Shown: one piece after another, positions 53,705-63,255 of the stretch
Layout of the letters: each line of letters starts with the position of its first letter
How positions within the stretch are numbered: position 1 is the first letter of the stretch
Assembly (NCBI RefSeq): GCF_004011865.1
Contig: NZ_RKLP01000012.1
Span: 124,001 to 188,000 of the forward strand
Direction: 5' to 3'
Origin: Prescottella agglutinans
GTDB lineage: Bacteria > Actinomycetota > Actinomycetes > Mycobacteriales > Mycobacteriaceae
DNA: 64,000 nucleotides
Notes under the pieces: model-generated
Database searches by the model: none
The model's input: the letters and a program-made list of their open reading frames with translations, nothing else
What the model was told of the DNA's origin: nothing
Made by a program: the position numbers and the translations under genes

Positions 53705-53937
53705 TGTCGGGTCCTTGTCGTTTTCTGCTCGGGATTTTTCGGTGAGACGGTATCGATCGGAATTCCGGAATGCTGCGCGCGTTCGTCGAGGACGAAGATC
53801 TTCGCGGACGTGATTCCGGACCGGTAGCCGTCGGACCGGGGTTCCGGCAGGGTGCCGCCGGGCAGCAGGCGGTCGAGTTTGCGGTGCAGGCGGTCCAGGA
53901 CGTCCGGGGTCGCGGGTGCGACCGACTCGCGTGTCAT
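53701..53937 (-). CDS. Small protein of unknown function
   Basis: A 78-residue polar protein with a predicted helix at LDRLHRKLDRLLPGG and the shared motif GYRSGITSAKIFVLDERA. The C-terminal tail (KNPEQKTTRTRQ) is basic. It is translationally coupled to the 53-residue paralogue. Located between the helicase-associated gene and the XPB helicase gene in the same direction. Confidence 0.6.
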   Translation of the reverse strand: MTRESVAPATPDVLDRLHRKLDRLLPGGTLPEPRSDGYRSGITSAKIFVLDERAQHSGIPIDTVSPKNPEQKTTRTRQ

Positions 53938-53948
53938 GGTGCGTCCGC

Positions 53949-54074
53949 TCAGTGGCGCTTACGCTTCTTGATCAACTCGCCGGCCTCCGCGGCGCGCTCC
54001 CTTTTTTCCGCACGCTTTTCCTTGATGGACTGTGAGGATTTTTTCAGACTCTTGCCGGGTTTTCGTTCGGCCAT
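53949..54074 (-). CDS. Very basic 41-residue protein
   Basis: A tiny lysine/arginine-rich protein (MAERKPGKSLKKSSQSIKEK, then RAEKRERAAEAGELIKKRK). CAGGAGCGACA gives a good ribosome site before the ATG at 54074. It may bind nucleic acid. It stands 11 bases before the 78-residue gene and 92 after the helicase-associated gene, in the same direction. Confidence 0.55.
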   Translation of the reverse strand: MAERKPGKSLKKSSQSIKEKRAEKRERAAEAGELIKKRKRH

Positions 54075-54166
54075 TGTCGCTCCTGAAATCGAAGTGGCAA
54101 TCACTGATTCGAGACCATAGCCCATTTTGAGAAAAAAGCCAGTCGTGCAGTTCGTGACGCCGCGCT

Positions 54167-56467
54167 TCAGTCCCCGAGGGCGACGGACGTGATCCGGTGC
54201 AGCGTGAACCGCTTGACCTCGCCGGTCGCCGGATCCAGCGCGTCGAGCTGCCCGCCGCCGACGCTGATCGGTTGCACGATCCGGTGTGACGCGATGCCCT
54301 GCGCGTCGACGTAGCCGATCGTCACCGCCCGCCGCACCTGCGCGGCGGTCTGCAGCAGCGTCATCGTCGCCGCGGTGGAGGCGCGGGTGCCGTCGCTGCG
54401 CAGGCCGACCCCGCTCGACGCGGCCGCGCGGTCCCCGGCGCGCAGCGACCGCACCAGCGTCCCGAGCTGCTCGTCGGTGGGGACCGCCGGCACCCGCAGG
54501 CGGGGAGCGCGGGCTGCGGGGACACGCGCCCCGCGCGGGCGCAGGTCGACGATCGTGCCGCTGGAGTCCTCGCCGGCCGGGGCGAACCCGACGGCGCGCA
54601 GCTCGGTGAGGACCTCCTTGAGCGGGGCCTGCGAGATCACCACCGTCGGGGCGAGCGCCCGCAGCGCGAGCTGGTCGGCGATGGGGGAGGAGAGCACCTC
54701 CGCGAGCAGGGCGGGGTCCTCGCAGCGGATGAACGACGCCGCGACCCCGGCGCGGAGCCGGCCGTGGCGGCGGGCGACGTCGTCGATGAGGTACGTCAGC
54801 GACTGCGGGACCGGGGTCTTGGACCGGGTGGCGAACAGGGTCTGCAACTCGGACGCGGTGAGCCCGGCGTCGAGCGCGCGCCGGATGCTGGCCTCGCTGA
54901 TCCGGTACATCGACGCCGCGCCCGCCGACTCGATGTCGGCGACGAGCGTGATCTGCTCGAGCAGATCGGGGATGAGGGGACCGGGCGCGACGACGGTGAG
55001 GTCGGCCTGCACGAGTACGTAGTCGATCGGCTCCGGCAGCGCGGCGTCCATCTCCGCCTCGGGGTCGCCGCCGTGCAGCAGCGCCTTGCCCGGGGAGCTG
55101 AGGACCCCGTGCGCGACAAGACCGAGCGCGCGGGCCTCGTCGAGTGTTCGTTCGACGACGTGCGGGGCGAGCCGGCCCGCCCAGCGGGGCCGGCGCCACG
55201 CCAGCAGCCGCCCGGCCTCCGGCGCCGACACCGTCCGGCCGCCGGCCTCGGCCAGCAGTTCCAGCAGCAGCCGCCGCTCCTGCGGGGCGCCCGGGGCACG
55301 CACCTCCTCCGACAGCGCCGAGATCGGCTTGTCCGCGGCGTCGCGGCTGCCGATGATCCACGGCCGGCGCGCCAGCGTCAGCCAGGCGCCCGCGAGCGTC
55401 GCCCAGCGGCGGGAGGTGCCGGCGTTGAGCCAGCCGTCGACCGCGACGGTCGGAGCCCAGTAGTCGTCGATGTCGGTCAGCGGTGCCGGGTCGGGGGTGC
55501 CGCTCGCGATCAGCCCCGCGCCGGCGAGCAGCTCGAGCAGCAGCCCGATTCGCGCCTCGTCGACCCCGACCGTCTTCGCCAGCCGCCGCAGTTCCCGGAC
55601 CCCGAGACCGCCGGCCTTGAGCGCGGGCGCGGGGGCGTCGCCCAGCGCCGCCACGAGGTCCTCGCAGTGCCGGACCAGTTCCAGCGTCTCGCCGGCCGCG
55701 GCCGCGTTGACGTCGGCGGGCTTCTGCTTGCGCCCGGACAGCGGGGGCGGCGTGGGCGACGCCGGATCGAACACGGCCTCCCCGCGCAGCACCTGGCCCA
55801 CCTGTGCCGGCAGTTCCACCGTCTCGGCGTCGACCCAGAGCAGCAGCCCGCTGGCGAGCAGGCGTTGGACCGGACGGTCCGGTGACGTGCCGGGCGCGGC
55901 GTCCCGGGTGCGGCCGATCGGCGACGACCGGGCCAGCGTCGTCAGCAGGTCCCGCTCGTTCGGTTCGATCCCATCGAGGGCGGACCGGATCTCGTCCTCC
56001 GTCAACGCGTCGGACTCGGCGTGGATGCGGCCGATGCGCCACGGGATGGCGTCGGACGCGGCGCGGACGATGCGGAGGTGCTCGTCGTCGCCCCACACCA
56101 GCGCGAGGCTGCGGAGGCGGGCGAGGGCCTTGTCGAGCGTCTTGGACGGCACCCGGTCGGTGAAGGCGTCGTCGAGGTGGCGTCGGGACACGGGCATCTG
56201 GTCGGCCTGCTCCAGCGCGAGGACCTCGAGCAGCCCGAACTCGAGCGTGTTGAGGGTGTCGGCGGCGCGCATCACGGAGGCGCGCTGTTCGGCCCGCCCG
56301 GCCAGCACCGCGCACGTCGCCGGCGGCGGCACCGCCAGGTCGGGGCGCAGTCGCAACAGGCCGGTCAGTTCGGCGTCCTTGCGGTCGGTCAGCCAGCCGG
56401 TCAGCGTCGGTGCTACCTCGGGGTTCGCCGTTTCGGGGGCGCCCTCGGTGCCATGCGTGGAGGTCAT
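54167..56467 (-). CDS. XPB-associated protein with WYL-like C-terminus
   Basis: A 766-residue protein related to mycobacterial Rv0862c. The N-terminal 400 residues are helical winged-helix repeats. The middle (about 470-590, DYVLVQADLTVVAPGPLIPD onward) matches the helicase XPB/Ssl2 N-terminal-like domain. The end (VTIGYVDAQGIASHRIVQP, then TLHRITSV) is a WYL-like ligand or nucleic-acid-binding fold. The gene lies upstream of the XPB helicase gene in the same direction, separated by three tiny genes. It is probably a partner of the helicase in DNA repair or its regulation. Confidence 0.87.
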   Translation of the reverse strand: MTSTHGTEGAPETANPEVAPTLTGWLTDRKDAELTGLLRLRPDLAVPPPATCAVLAGRAEQRASVMRAADTLNTLEFGLLEVLALEQADQMPVSRRHLDDAFTDRVPSKTLDKALARLRSLALVWGDDEHLRIVRAASDAIPWRIGRIHAESDALTEDEIRSALDGIEPNERDLLTTLARSSPIGRTRDAAPGTSPDRPVQRLLASGLLLWVDAETVELPAQVGQVLRGEAVFDPASPTPPPLSGRKQKPADVNAAAAGETLELVRHCEDLVAALGDAPAPALKAGGLGVRELRRLAKTVGVDEARIGLLLELLAGAGLIASGTPDPAPLTDIDDYWAPTVAVDGWLNAGTSRRWATLAGAWLTLARRPWIIGSRDAADKPISALSEEVRAPGAPQERRLLLELLAEAGGRTVSAPEAGRLLAWRRPRWAGRLAPHVVERTLDEARALGLVAHGVLSSPGKALLHGGDPEAEMDAALPEPIDYVLVQADLTVVAPGPLIPDLLEQITLVADIESAGAASMYRISEASIRRALDAGLTASELQTLFATRSKTPVPQSLTYLIDDVARRHGRLRAGVAASFIRCEDPALLAEVLSSPIADQLALRALAPTVVISQAPLKEVLTELRAVGFAPAGEDSSGTIVDLRPRGARVPAARAPRLRVPAVPTDEQLGTLVRSLRAGDRAAASSGVGLRSDGTRASTAATMTLLQTAAQVRRAVTIGYVDAQGIASHRIVQPISVGGGQLDALDPATGEVKRFTLHRITSVALGD

Positions 56468-56527
56468 CGTCTATGAGATTAGTGACCTGGGCTGTACCCC
56501 GGCGTCAGCTCCTGCCAAAATGGGCGC

Positions 56528-56716
56528 GTGGCTAACAATTCGAAGAAGCGCTATGTCGATCCAGGGTGGCCGGAAACTGCGGATGGAGATCACGCGGTGA
56601 CCGAGTTGTCGTCCAGTCGTGCCGGGAACCTCTCGCCGTTCGGCGAAGAGACCGAGTTCCCGCTCCCGGTGGACTCCCTGCCCTACGTGCACCCGCACAC
56701 CGTGATCAACCGCTGA
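56528..56716 (+). CDS. Conserved small protein (Rv0863-like position)
   Basis: A 62-residue protein with the pattern KKRYVDPGWP at the N-terminus and LPVDSLPYVHPHTVINR at the C-terminus. GTG start, 60 bases divergent from the helicase-associated gene. In mycobacteria a small gene with the same position lies between that gene and the molybdopterin/rpfA genes. Function unknown. A strong bidirectional hairpin separates it from rpfA. Confidence 0.7.
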   Translation: MANNSKKRYVDPGWPETADGDHAVTELSSSRAGNLSPFGEETEFPLPVDSLPYVHPHTVINR

Positions 56717-56728
56717 CGCGCATACGAC

Positions 56729-56765
56729 GAAGAGGGCCCCTCGCCATTGGCGAGGGGCCCTCTTC
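56729..56765. terminator. Bidirectional terminator before rpfA
   Basis: A perfect 17-bp stem (56729-56745 with 56749-56765) with a 3-base loop, GC-rich and flanked by A/T-rich ends, between convergent genes. Confidence 0.85.
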
Positions 56766-56792
56766 CTTGTTCGGGGTGCGAGCGGATCAGCT

Positions 56793-57866
<1,074 letters not shown>

Positions 57867-57920
57867 TTATGTGAGAGAGATCACAGTCGTATGGGGCGTC
57901 TGTCCCACTTTTCGGAACGG

Positions 57921-58325
57921 TCAGGGGGCGGTCCACTGCCCCTGGTCGCGGCTGCCGACGCTGACGATCTCCTTGCCGAGCGGCATCAGCGACACCGGGA
58001 TCATCTTGAGGTTCGCGATCGCCAGCGGGATGCCGATGATGGTGATCGCCATCGCGATCGCCGTGACGATGTGGCCGATCGCGAGCCAGACGCCCGCCAG
58101 GATCAGCCAGATGACGTTGCCGATCAGCGACATGACCCCCGCGGTGGGCTTGTCGACGACGGTCTTTCCGAACGGCCACAGCGCGTAGACGCCGATGCGG
58201 AAGGAGGCGATGCCGAATGGGATCGTGATGATCAGGATGCACATCACCACACCGGCGACGAAGTACCCGAGCGCGAGCCACAGGCCGCCGAAGATCAGCC
58301 AGATGATGTTCAGCAGAATCCGCAT
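57921..58325 (-). CDS. YccF-domain membrane protein
   Basis: A 134-residue protein with the family signature LNIIWLIFGGLWLALGYF, repeated in a second copy as GNVIWLILAGVWLAIGH, and about four hydrophobic segments. YccF proteins are inner-membrane proteins of unknown function. Start ATG at 58325 with AAAGGGG upstream. It follows a smaller membrane protein gene after 11 bases and is probably co-transcribed with it. Confidence 0.85.
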   Translation of the reverse strand: MRILLNIIWLIFGGLWLALGYFVAGVVMCILIITIPFGIASFRIGVYALWPFGKTVVDKPTAGVMSLIGNVIWLILAGVWLAIGHIVTAIAMAITIIGIPLAIANLKMIPVSLMPLGKEIVSVGSRDQGQWTAP

Positions 58326-58336
58326 GGTGGCCCCTT

Positions 58337-58576
58337 TCAGCGGCTCCGACGGCCGGAGCGGAGAGCGTAAGCGATGGCGAGGACGAATCCGAGCGGGCAC
58401 GCCAGGGTGAGCAGATAGAGGACCAGGCCGGGATCACCCTCGGAGAGGGAGTGGACGAAGAAGATGGCGACGATCGCCGCGATTCCGATCAGGAAACTGA
58501 CGACTGCCGCGTAGAACAGTCCCTTGCCGGGCTGGGTGGGGGCGCCGGCGTCGTTGCGGTTCGATTCGTTCGTCAC
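58337..58576 (-). CDS. Small membrane protein
   Basis: A 79-residue protein with two hydrophobic segments (about 21-41 and 50-70) and a basic tail (RSGRRSR). Start GTG at 58576, with no good ribosome site, so the message may be leaderless. It is immediately upstream of the YccF gene. No family recognised. Confidence 0.65.
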   Translation of the reverse strand: MTNESNRNDAGAPTQPGKGLFYAAVVSFLIGIAAIVAIFFVHSLSEGDPGLVLYLLTLACPLGFVLAIAYALRSGRRSR

Positions 58577-58691
58577 AAGACAACGGTAGGCCACCCGGCC
58601 CGGCGTGGTGAACGGCAGTTCGGATCCGGAGGTCCGTCCAATGTTTCCGAATTGGACGCTTGACCGGGAGTGCTGCCCTAGGCTCCGCGCC

Positions 58692-59315
58692 ATGATCGCT
58701 AACACCCGTGTGTCCGGGGGCCTGTCGCTGTCGGGCAAGGTCCTGGGCGCCGTGCTGCTCGCCCTCTTCCTGGCTGCTGTCGCCGTGATCGCCGGCCCCG
58801 CCGTCGCGCGCGCCGACGCGCCCGCGCCGACCGTCGAGTACTCGTCCGACGGCGGCGTCACGTGGGGTGGAGTCGAGAAGATCCAGTGGCGCCAGGGTGA
58901 ACTCGTTCCGGGGCAGTCGTTGAAGACCACCTTCCGGGTGCGCAGCGCATCCGGTGCGGAGGGCACCGTCGGGTTCGCGGTGGGCGACTACGAGCTGACG
59001 CCGGGCATGATCGCCACCGCGCGCGTCGACATCGACGGCAAGGCCGGAAACCCGGTGACGCTCACCGAGGCTCGTGCGGTGGCGCCGGGCACGTCCGTCG
59101 GGTCCGTGCACCTCGCGGCCGGCGGTGTCGCAACCGTCGACCTCGTCGTGGGCATGCCCGCCGGCGCCGGCAACCAGGCGCAGTCCGGGTTCGTGAACCC
59201 GAGGTGGGCCGTGGGCTTCACGCCCGGCACGCTGCCCCAGCCCGGTTGCGTCGCCACCGGTTCGCTCGGCTCCCTGTCCTGCATGTTCGGCGGAACGGGC
59301 AGCCTGGCGTCCTGA
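58692..59315 (+). CDS. Secreted or surface protein of unknown function
   Basis: A 207-residue protein with a long signal peptide (AVLLALFLAAVAVIAGPAVA, cleavage near ARA-DA at about 39). The mature part is a beta-rich domain with GDYELTPG and a C-terminal Cys pair (GCVATG and SCMFGG). A similar architecture (signal, Ig-like beta sandwich) occurs in other actinobacterial wall proteins. No ribosome site is seen before the ATG. Two hairpins lie after the stop codon. Its position near the SipW operon may be coincidence. Confidence 0.7.
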   Translation: MIANTRVSGGLSLSGKVLGAVLLALFLAAVAVIAGPAVARADAPAPTVEYSSDGGVTWGGVEKIQWRQGELVPGQSLKTTFRVRSASGAEGTVGFAVGDYELTPGMIATARVDIDGKAGNPVTLTEARAVAPGTSVGSVHLAAGGVATVDLVVGMPAGAGNQAQSGFVNPRWAVGFTPGTLPQPGCVATGSLGSLSCMFGGTGSLAS

Positions 59316-59334
59316 TCTCGCTGACCGGATCCAC

Positions 59335-59460
59335 GAACGGGCGGTTAGTCGGACTCGGCTCTCGGTCGATGTTCCGGCAGCCGCCCGTTCGGCATTTCGG
59401 TAGGGGCACAAACGACGCGGCACCGGTTGCTCTCCTCTTGGAGAGGGCAACCGGTGCCGC
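59335..59460. terminator. Two hairpin terminators between secreted-protein gene and SipW operon
   Basis: CGAACGGGCGG (59335-59345) pairs with CCGCCCGTTCG (59382-59392), and GCGGCACCGGTTGC (59417-59430) with GCAACCGGTGCCGC (59447-59460). The 291 bases between the two convergent genes hold nothing else. Confidence 0.65.
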
Positions 59461-59606
59461 ATGGCGTGCATGACCCGGGCACGCTCGGGCCCGTTCCCCG
59501 TGTGTGTTGCTCACCCGACTTCCGGTGTGGGATCGGGGAGTTGGGGAAGTGGGAATCAGGGCCACCGGCTGGGAGGGGGGACCGCCGGTGGCCCTGCGCT
59601 GGGGGG

Positions 59607-60203
59607 CTAGTCGAGTGTCTGTTCCAGGCGAACCCTGAAGTCGGCGAAGTTCGCCGAGTCCGACTGCCCGACGACACCCGACGTCTGCGGATCGAAAGTG
59701 AACTTGGCTGCCACGTCCACGATCGCGTTGTTCTGGGCGGGTGTGACGACGATGCCGGTGGACCCGCCGGGGACGACGGTGCCGCCGATGGTGGCGGTCA
59801 CCTGAGGCTGCAGTTGGCCCTTGAGCTGGCCGCCGCCAGTGAAGCTGATGTTGTCGACGGTGAGTTTAGCCGTCAGATCCGTTCCCGTGAGGGTGATTCG
59901 GTAGCTGCCCATGTAGGTGAGGACATCGCCCGGGACGATGCGGAACGTCGCAATGTCGATCGGGCCGTTCCGGTCGTTCCACGTGGGTGCGGTGACCTCG
60001 GTCAGCGCGAGTGAGCCCGAACCGTTGCCGCCGCCACCGATCGTGGTGGGCGGGGCGGTGGTGGTCGGTGCGGTCGGAGTGGTGGTAGAGCCGCCGGCGC
60101 TACCGCTGCCGAGGCTGCCGAAGTCGCAGGCGGTCAGCGTCAGCGTCGAGCCGAGCGCCGCCGCGGCGACCGCAACCTTGAAGCCCTTGGTCTGTTTCTT
60201 CAT
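59607..60203 (-). CDS. Exported lipoprotein-like member of the SipW locus
   Basis: A 198-residue protein. The signal region ends in LTLTAC (Cys26), a lipobox-like site, followed by a Thr/Pro/Gly linker and a beta-rich domain. Its C-terminal part (KFTFDPQTSGVVGQSDS, then FRVRLEQTLD) resembles the end of the partial gene at the window edge, so they are probable paralogues of the alternate-signal exported family linked to SipW in Corynebacteriales. The ATG at 60203 has GGAAG upstream. It is the last gene of the operon, after a hairpin. Confidence 0.75.
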   Translation of the reverse strand: MKKQTKGFKVAVAAAALGSTLTLTACDFGSLGSGSAGGSTTTPTAPTTTAPPTTIGGGGNGSGSLALTEVTAPTWNDRNGPIDIATFRIVPGDVLTYMGSYRITLTGTDLTAKLTVDNISFTGGGQLKGQLQPQVTATIGGTVVPGGSTGIVVTPAQNNAIVDVAAKFTFDPQTSGVVGQSDSANFADFRVRLEQTLD

Positions 60204-60257
60204 CGGACTGTCTTCCATTCCCCTCGCGCGAGATTCCCCGGACTCGACGGTGATTGG

Positions 60258-60285
60258 GCGGCACCCACACGAATGCGGGTGCCGC
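60258..60285 (-). terminator. Hairpin within the SipW operon
   Basis: GCGGCACCC (60258-60266) pairs with GGGTGCCGC (60277-60285). No U-tract follows on the reverse strand, so it may attenuate or protect the RNA rather than end it. Confidence 0.45.
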
Positions 60286-60291
60286 GTGGCG

Positions 60292-61419
60292 TTATTCGAC
60301 CAGCGCTGCGATGTCGGCCGGCACATCGCTGGACGACGGATCGACGGCGGTCTTGGTCCAGCTGCCACCGGTTGCCTTGTAGAGCTGGCCGCTATCCACA
60401 ATCCACAGGGTGTCTGTGGATGAATCCCATTCGTACCGAGCCGAGGCCGACGCCGGAATCCGCTTCAGCTCTTCGCTGTTCGTATTCTCGATCACGATGG
60501 CGGTCTCCGCTGTGGCGGACGATGACTGCAGGGTGGCGGTGTAGCCACTCGGCGACGTCTGCGTGATGCCGAGCGCGGTGTCGGCCTCCGTGGTCGTTGT
60601 GGTTGTCGTCGCCGTCGTGGCGGATGAAGTTGTGGTGGTCGGCGTTGTCGGCGTCGCTGTGCTGGTGCTGGTGCTGGTGCTGGGCTGCGGTGATGCAGTC
60701 GTCGTGGTGGTAGCCGACGTCGATGTGGTGGTGCTGGTCGGCGCCGAGGTCGTGGTTGTCGGCGTGGTGGTTGTGGTGGTTTCAGACGGCGCCGCCGCTC
60801 GGGCGTTCATCGAATCGGGGTTGACGGGCAGGCTTGCGCCGCTCACACCGCCAACATTGGAAACGGCGGATCCGCAGCTGACGTTCCACGAGCTCGCGCC
60901 TTGCCTGGTCACGGAGTATCCGCGCCAGTCGGACCCCTCTTCGCCGGTGTACCGGTTTACGGTGTGGATCTCCACGTTGTACGTCTGGCCACTCCCGGCG
61001 GCGTTGGGGGTGTTGTCTCTCCAGACATCGGTCGAAACCTGCTGTCCCACTGCAATACTGTCGGCCGTAGGGTCGACGAACCAATTGTTGGATGTACCTC
61101 TGACGATGACGTGGTACTTGAATGCGGAGTTTGTGTGTATCCAAGTCAAATGGCACTGCTTGATGTCAGATAGTGCCCAGCGCCACGTTGTCGTCGCCCC
61201 TGTGGGGCTTGCTATTGCGGGCAGGACGTTCGGTGCCACGGTCAATCCGCCGCTGGTGGCGGTGTTGTTGGTGTCCTGCCAGGCTGCGCTGGTTCCGCTG
61301 ACCTGGGAGAGCCCGAAGACGGACAGCGCGACGGCGCTGAGTGCGAGCGCTGGGCGAATGGACTTCAGTGTCACCTGACGAGTGGTTCGCTTGGAGTCGC
61401 GTGGAATCTGAGTGGTCAC
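60292..61419 (-). CDS. Thr-rich exported protein with SipW-type signal
   Basis: A 375-residue protein. The signal ends ...SQVSGTSAAWQDTNNTATSGG, the AAW-D form found in substrates of SipW-type peptidases. A globular N-terminal domain (about 60-200) is followed by a long Thr/Ser/Pro tract (about 215-280) and a C-terminal domain with ARYEWDSSTDTLWIVDSG. The tract looks like a cell-wall-spanning or glycosylated linker. GTG start overlaps the stop of the SipW gene by 4 bases. A surface adhesin or fibre cap is possible. Confidence 0.72.
   Translation of the reverse strand: MTTQIPRDSKRTTRQVTLKSIRPALALSAVALSVFGLSQVSGTSAAWQDTNNTATSGGLTVAPNVLPAIASPTGATTTWRWALSDIKQCHLTWIHTNSAFKYHVIVRGTSNNWFVDPTADSIAVGQQVSTDVWRDNTPNAAGSGQTYNVEIHTVNRYTGEEGSDWRGYSVTRQGASSWNVSCGSAVSNVGGVSGASLPVNPDSMNARAAAPSETTTTTTPTTTTSAPTSTTTSTSATTTTTASPQPSTSTSTSTATPTTPTTTTSSATTATTTTTTTEADTALGITQTSPSGYTATLQSSSATAETAIVIENTNSEELKRIPASASARYEWDSSTDTLWIVDSGQLYKATGGSWTKTAVDPSSSDVPADIAALVE
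60590..60781. repeat. Threonine-codon low-complexity tract
   Basis: About 190 bases of repeated GGT/TGT/CGT triplets on the + strand (Thr codons on the coding strand). Base composition differs from the rest, with T and G alternating. It could change in length by slippage. Confidence 0.75.
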
Positions 61420-62000
61420 GGCGTCTGAGTCCTTCCCCCGTGGGGCGTTTCGTCGTCCAGGTCGGTGGATTCAGGGTGATCGGCGGTGTCGAGGCGACTC
61501 GACGGCCTCGCGACGATCACGAGTAGGGCGCCTACCAGTGCACCGCCTAAGAAGATGGCCGTCGAACTCGACAGCCACGCGGCGACGTACCCGAGACCGC
61601 CAGCACTCCAGAAGACGCGGTCTGCCTCAGTGATCGAATACGGTTCGACGTCGGGATCGGCGTTGGCATCGCCCTTCAGCGTGACCACGGCGGCAGCGCC
61701 ATCCTGGGGCTGAATCGCATATACGCGGTGGGTGATCCGGGTGCCCTGGGCGTTGTCGATGCTGACGATGTCGCCGATTGCAAGGTCGCCGGCAGGAACC
61801 GTGCGCGCGAGCGCGAGCGACCCGGTAGTGATCTCGGGTGACATCGAACCCGACCGGAAGATCAGCGGCTTCACGTCGAACAGCAGTGCCGCGACGGTCG
61901 CGACGATGCAGATCAGCCCGGCGATGGCACCGACAGTGAGCGCGACTTCGCGGGCCGTGCGAGCTGCGGACGACGATCTGGTCATGGTGGACTCGGACAT
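61416..62000 (-). CDS. SipW-type signal peptidase I (Ser/His)
   Basis: A 194-residue S26B-type signal peptidase. After an N-terminal membrane helix (about 18-42) the catalytic Ser52 is in FRSGSMSPEI and the general base is His91 in THRVY, in place of the Lys of ordinary signal peptidases. A C-terminal membrane helix (about 150-172) is present. It would cleave only the special AAW/ALW-type signals of the neighbouring genes. The ATG at 62000 is preferred by the family N-terminus; it lies 8 bases after the TasA-like gene and overlaps the next by 4. Confidence 0.85.
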   Translation of the reverse strand: MSESTMTRSSSAARTAREVALTVGAIAGLICIVATVAALLFDVKPLIFRSGSMSPEITTGSLALARTVPAGDLAIGDIVSIDNAQGTRITHRVYAIQPQDGAAAVVTLKGDANADPDVEPYSITEADRVFWSAGGLGYVAAWLSSSTAIFLGGALVGALLVIVARPSSRLDTADHPESTDLDDETPHGGRTQTP

Positions 62001-62008
62001 GGCCGGCC

Positions 62009-62602
62009 TCACACCGAAGTGGCCGTGAACGTGAAGACCACGTTGATCGACTGGCTCTGCATCGCCTTGTAGAGAGAGTCTCCTGCCGTTGCCTTCACGC
62101 AGATGGTATCGAAGCCGCTCAGAGCACCGACCGGGCCCTTGTCGGTGATCATCGCCTGGTCCGACGTAGACATCGTGACGCTCTTGATTGCCGTTCCGGA
62201 GCAACTTCCGTTGCCGAATACAGTGAGCGTGATCTGGCCTGCGACGGTGGTGTTTCCGGTGGCCTTTGCCGTCATCGAGTAGTTGAAGGCCATGTCGCCC
62301 TTGTTTCGCACATCGAGGGGTGCCTGGACCGAACTTCCGGGTAGCAGACTGGATCCGCTGAAAGCGCTGAAGGTGTAGTTGTCGGCGCCCGGGTCTTGTC
62401 CCAGTTTCAGGTCCACGACCCCAGTCTTGAAAACGTTGGAGGTTGCGGTGGCGGTGTCGCTCCACGCCGCCAGAGTTCCGACTGAGCCGAGACCGAGCAC
62501 GATGCCGAGGGAGAGGGCAGCTCGCACCCGGCCGCCACCCAGCGCCTTGCGCATACGTGCGCCGACCGTGGGGGTCGAGTTCGAGATCTCGTCGCGAGAC
62601 AT
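62009..62602 (-). CDS. TasA-like SipW-dependent exported protein
   Basis: A 197-residue protein with the diagnostic signal end LAAWSDTATATSNVF followed by FKTGVVDLKL, as in SipW-cleaved TasA-type proteins. The mature domain is beta-rich (NYSMTAKATGNTTVAGQITL). In Bacillus TasA forms biofilm fibres; here a surface filament or matrix role is inferred. The start ATG at 62602 has AAGAAGGG upstream. It sits between the two signal peptidase genes. Confidence 0.83.
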   Translation of the reverse strand: MSRDEISNSTPTVGARMRKALGGGRVRAALSLGIVLGLGSVGTLAAWSDTATATSNVFKTGVVDLKLGQDPGADNYTFSAFSGSSLLPGSSVQAPLDVRNKGDMAFNYSMTAKATGNTTVAGQITLTVFGNGSCSGTAIKSVTMSTSDQAMITDKGPVGALSGFDTICVKATAGDSLYKAMQSQSINVVFTFTATSV

Positions 62603-62615
62603 GGAGAGGCCCTTC

Positions 62616-63254
62616 TTACTTCGTTGTGGCCGATGCGTCGGCATCGACCGCAGGGATGACGGCGGTGAACTCCTCGTCGTCACCGGTCGCTGCGGTTGCC
62701 GCCGGTGCGCGTCGTTTGTCGCGGCTCGAGCTGACGAACATGGCCACCGCATAGATCAGGAGACCGCCGACAACCACGACCAGGAGCGCTGACCGCTGTT
62801 TTCCGGTGATGAAGTTGTTGACGTACCCGACGTACGGAACCGAATACCAGACCTTGCCGCGCACCTGTTCGGGCACAACGGGTCTCTCATCGGGCACGGG
62901 GTTCGCGTCGCCCTGCGTGGTGAACCGCAACTCACCCTTCGCCGAGTACTGCACCGAAATGATGCGGTGCGTGACGACATCGGTCTTGCCGGACTCCCAC
63001 TGGTAGGTGATGGCGTCACCGACTCCAAGGGATCCAACGTCCGTCGGCTTGACGACGACGAGTGTTCCCGGCGGATAGGTCGGCTCCATCGAACCCGTCA
63101 ACACGGTGAACGGCGTCGAACCCGTGACCCGAGGAATGACGATCGTCAGTGCCAGGATCCCGACCATCACGATCAACAGCAGCCAGGACACGACAGACTT
63201 GACCCACCACCACACGGTGGTCGGCTGGTCGTCGGGTTCGGCTGTTGCGCTCAC
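62616..63254 (-). CDS. Second SipW-type signal peptidase I (Ser/His)
   Basis: A 212-residue paralogue. Ser55 is in LTGSMEPTYPPG and His96 in VVTHRII. Two membrane helices are at about 18-40 and 155-180, and an acidic C-terminal tail follows. It starts at a GTG one base after the upstream TasA-like gene. Having two such peptidases in one operon suggests that each handles a different subset of substrates or that they work as a pair. Confidence 0.87.
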   Translation of the reverse strand: MSATAEPDDQPTTVWWWVKSVVSWLLLIVMVGILALTIVIPRVTGSTPFTVLTGSMEPTYPPGTLVVVKPTDVGSLGVGDAITYQWESGKTDVVTHRIISVQYSAKGELRFTTQGDANPVPDERPVVPEQVRGKVWYSVPYVGYVNNFITGKQRSALLVVVVGGLLIYAVAMFVSSSRDKRRAPAATAATGDDEEFTAVIPAVDADASATTK

Positions 63255-63255
63255 G

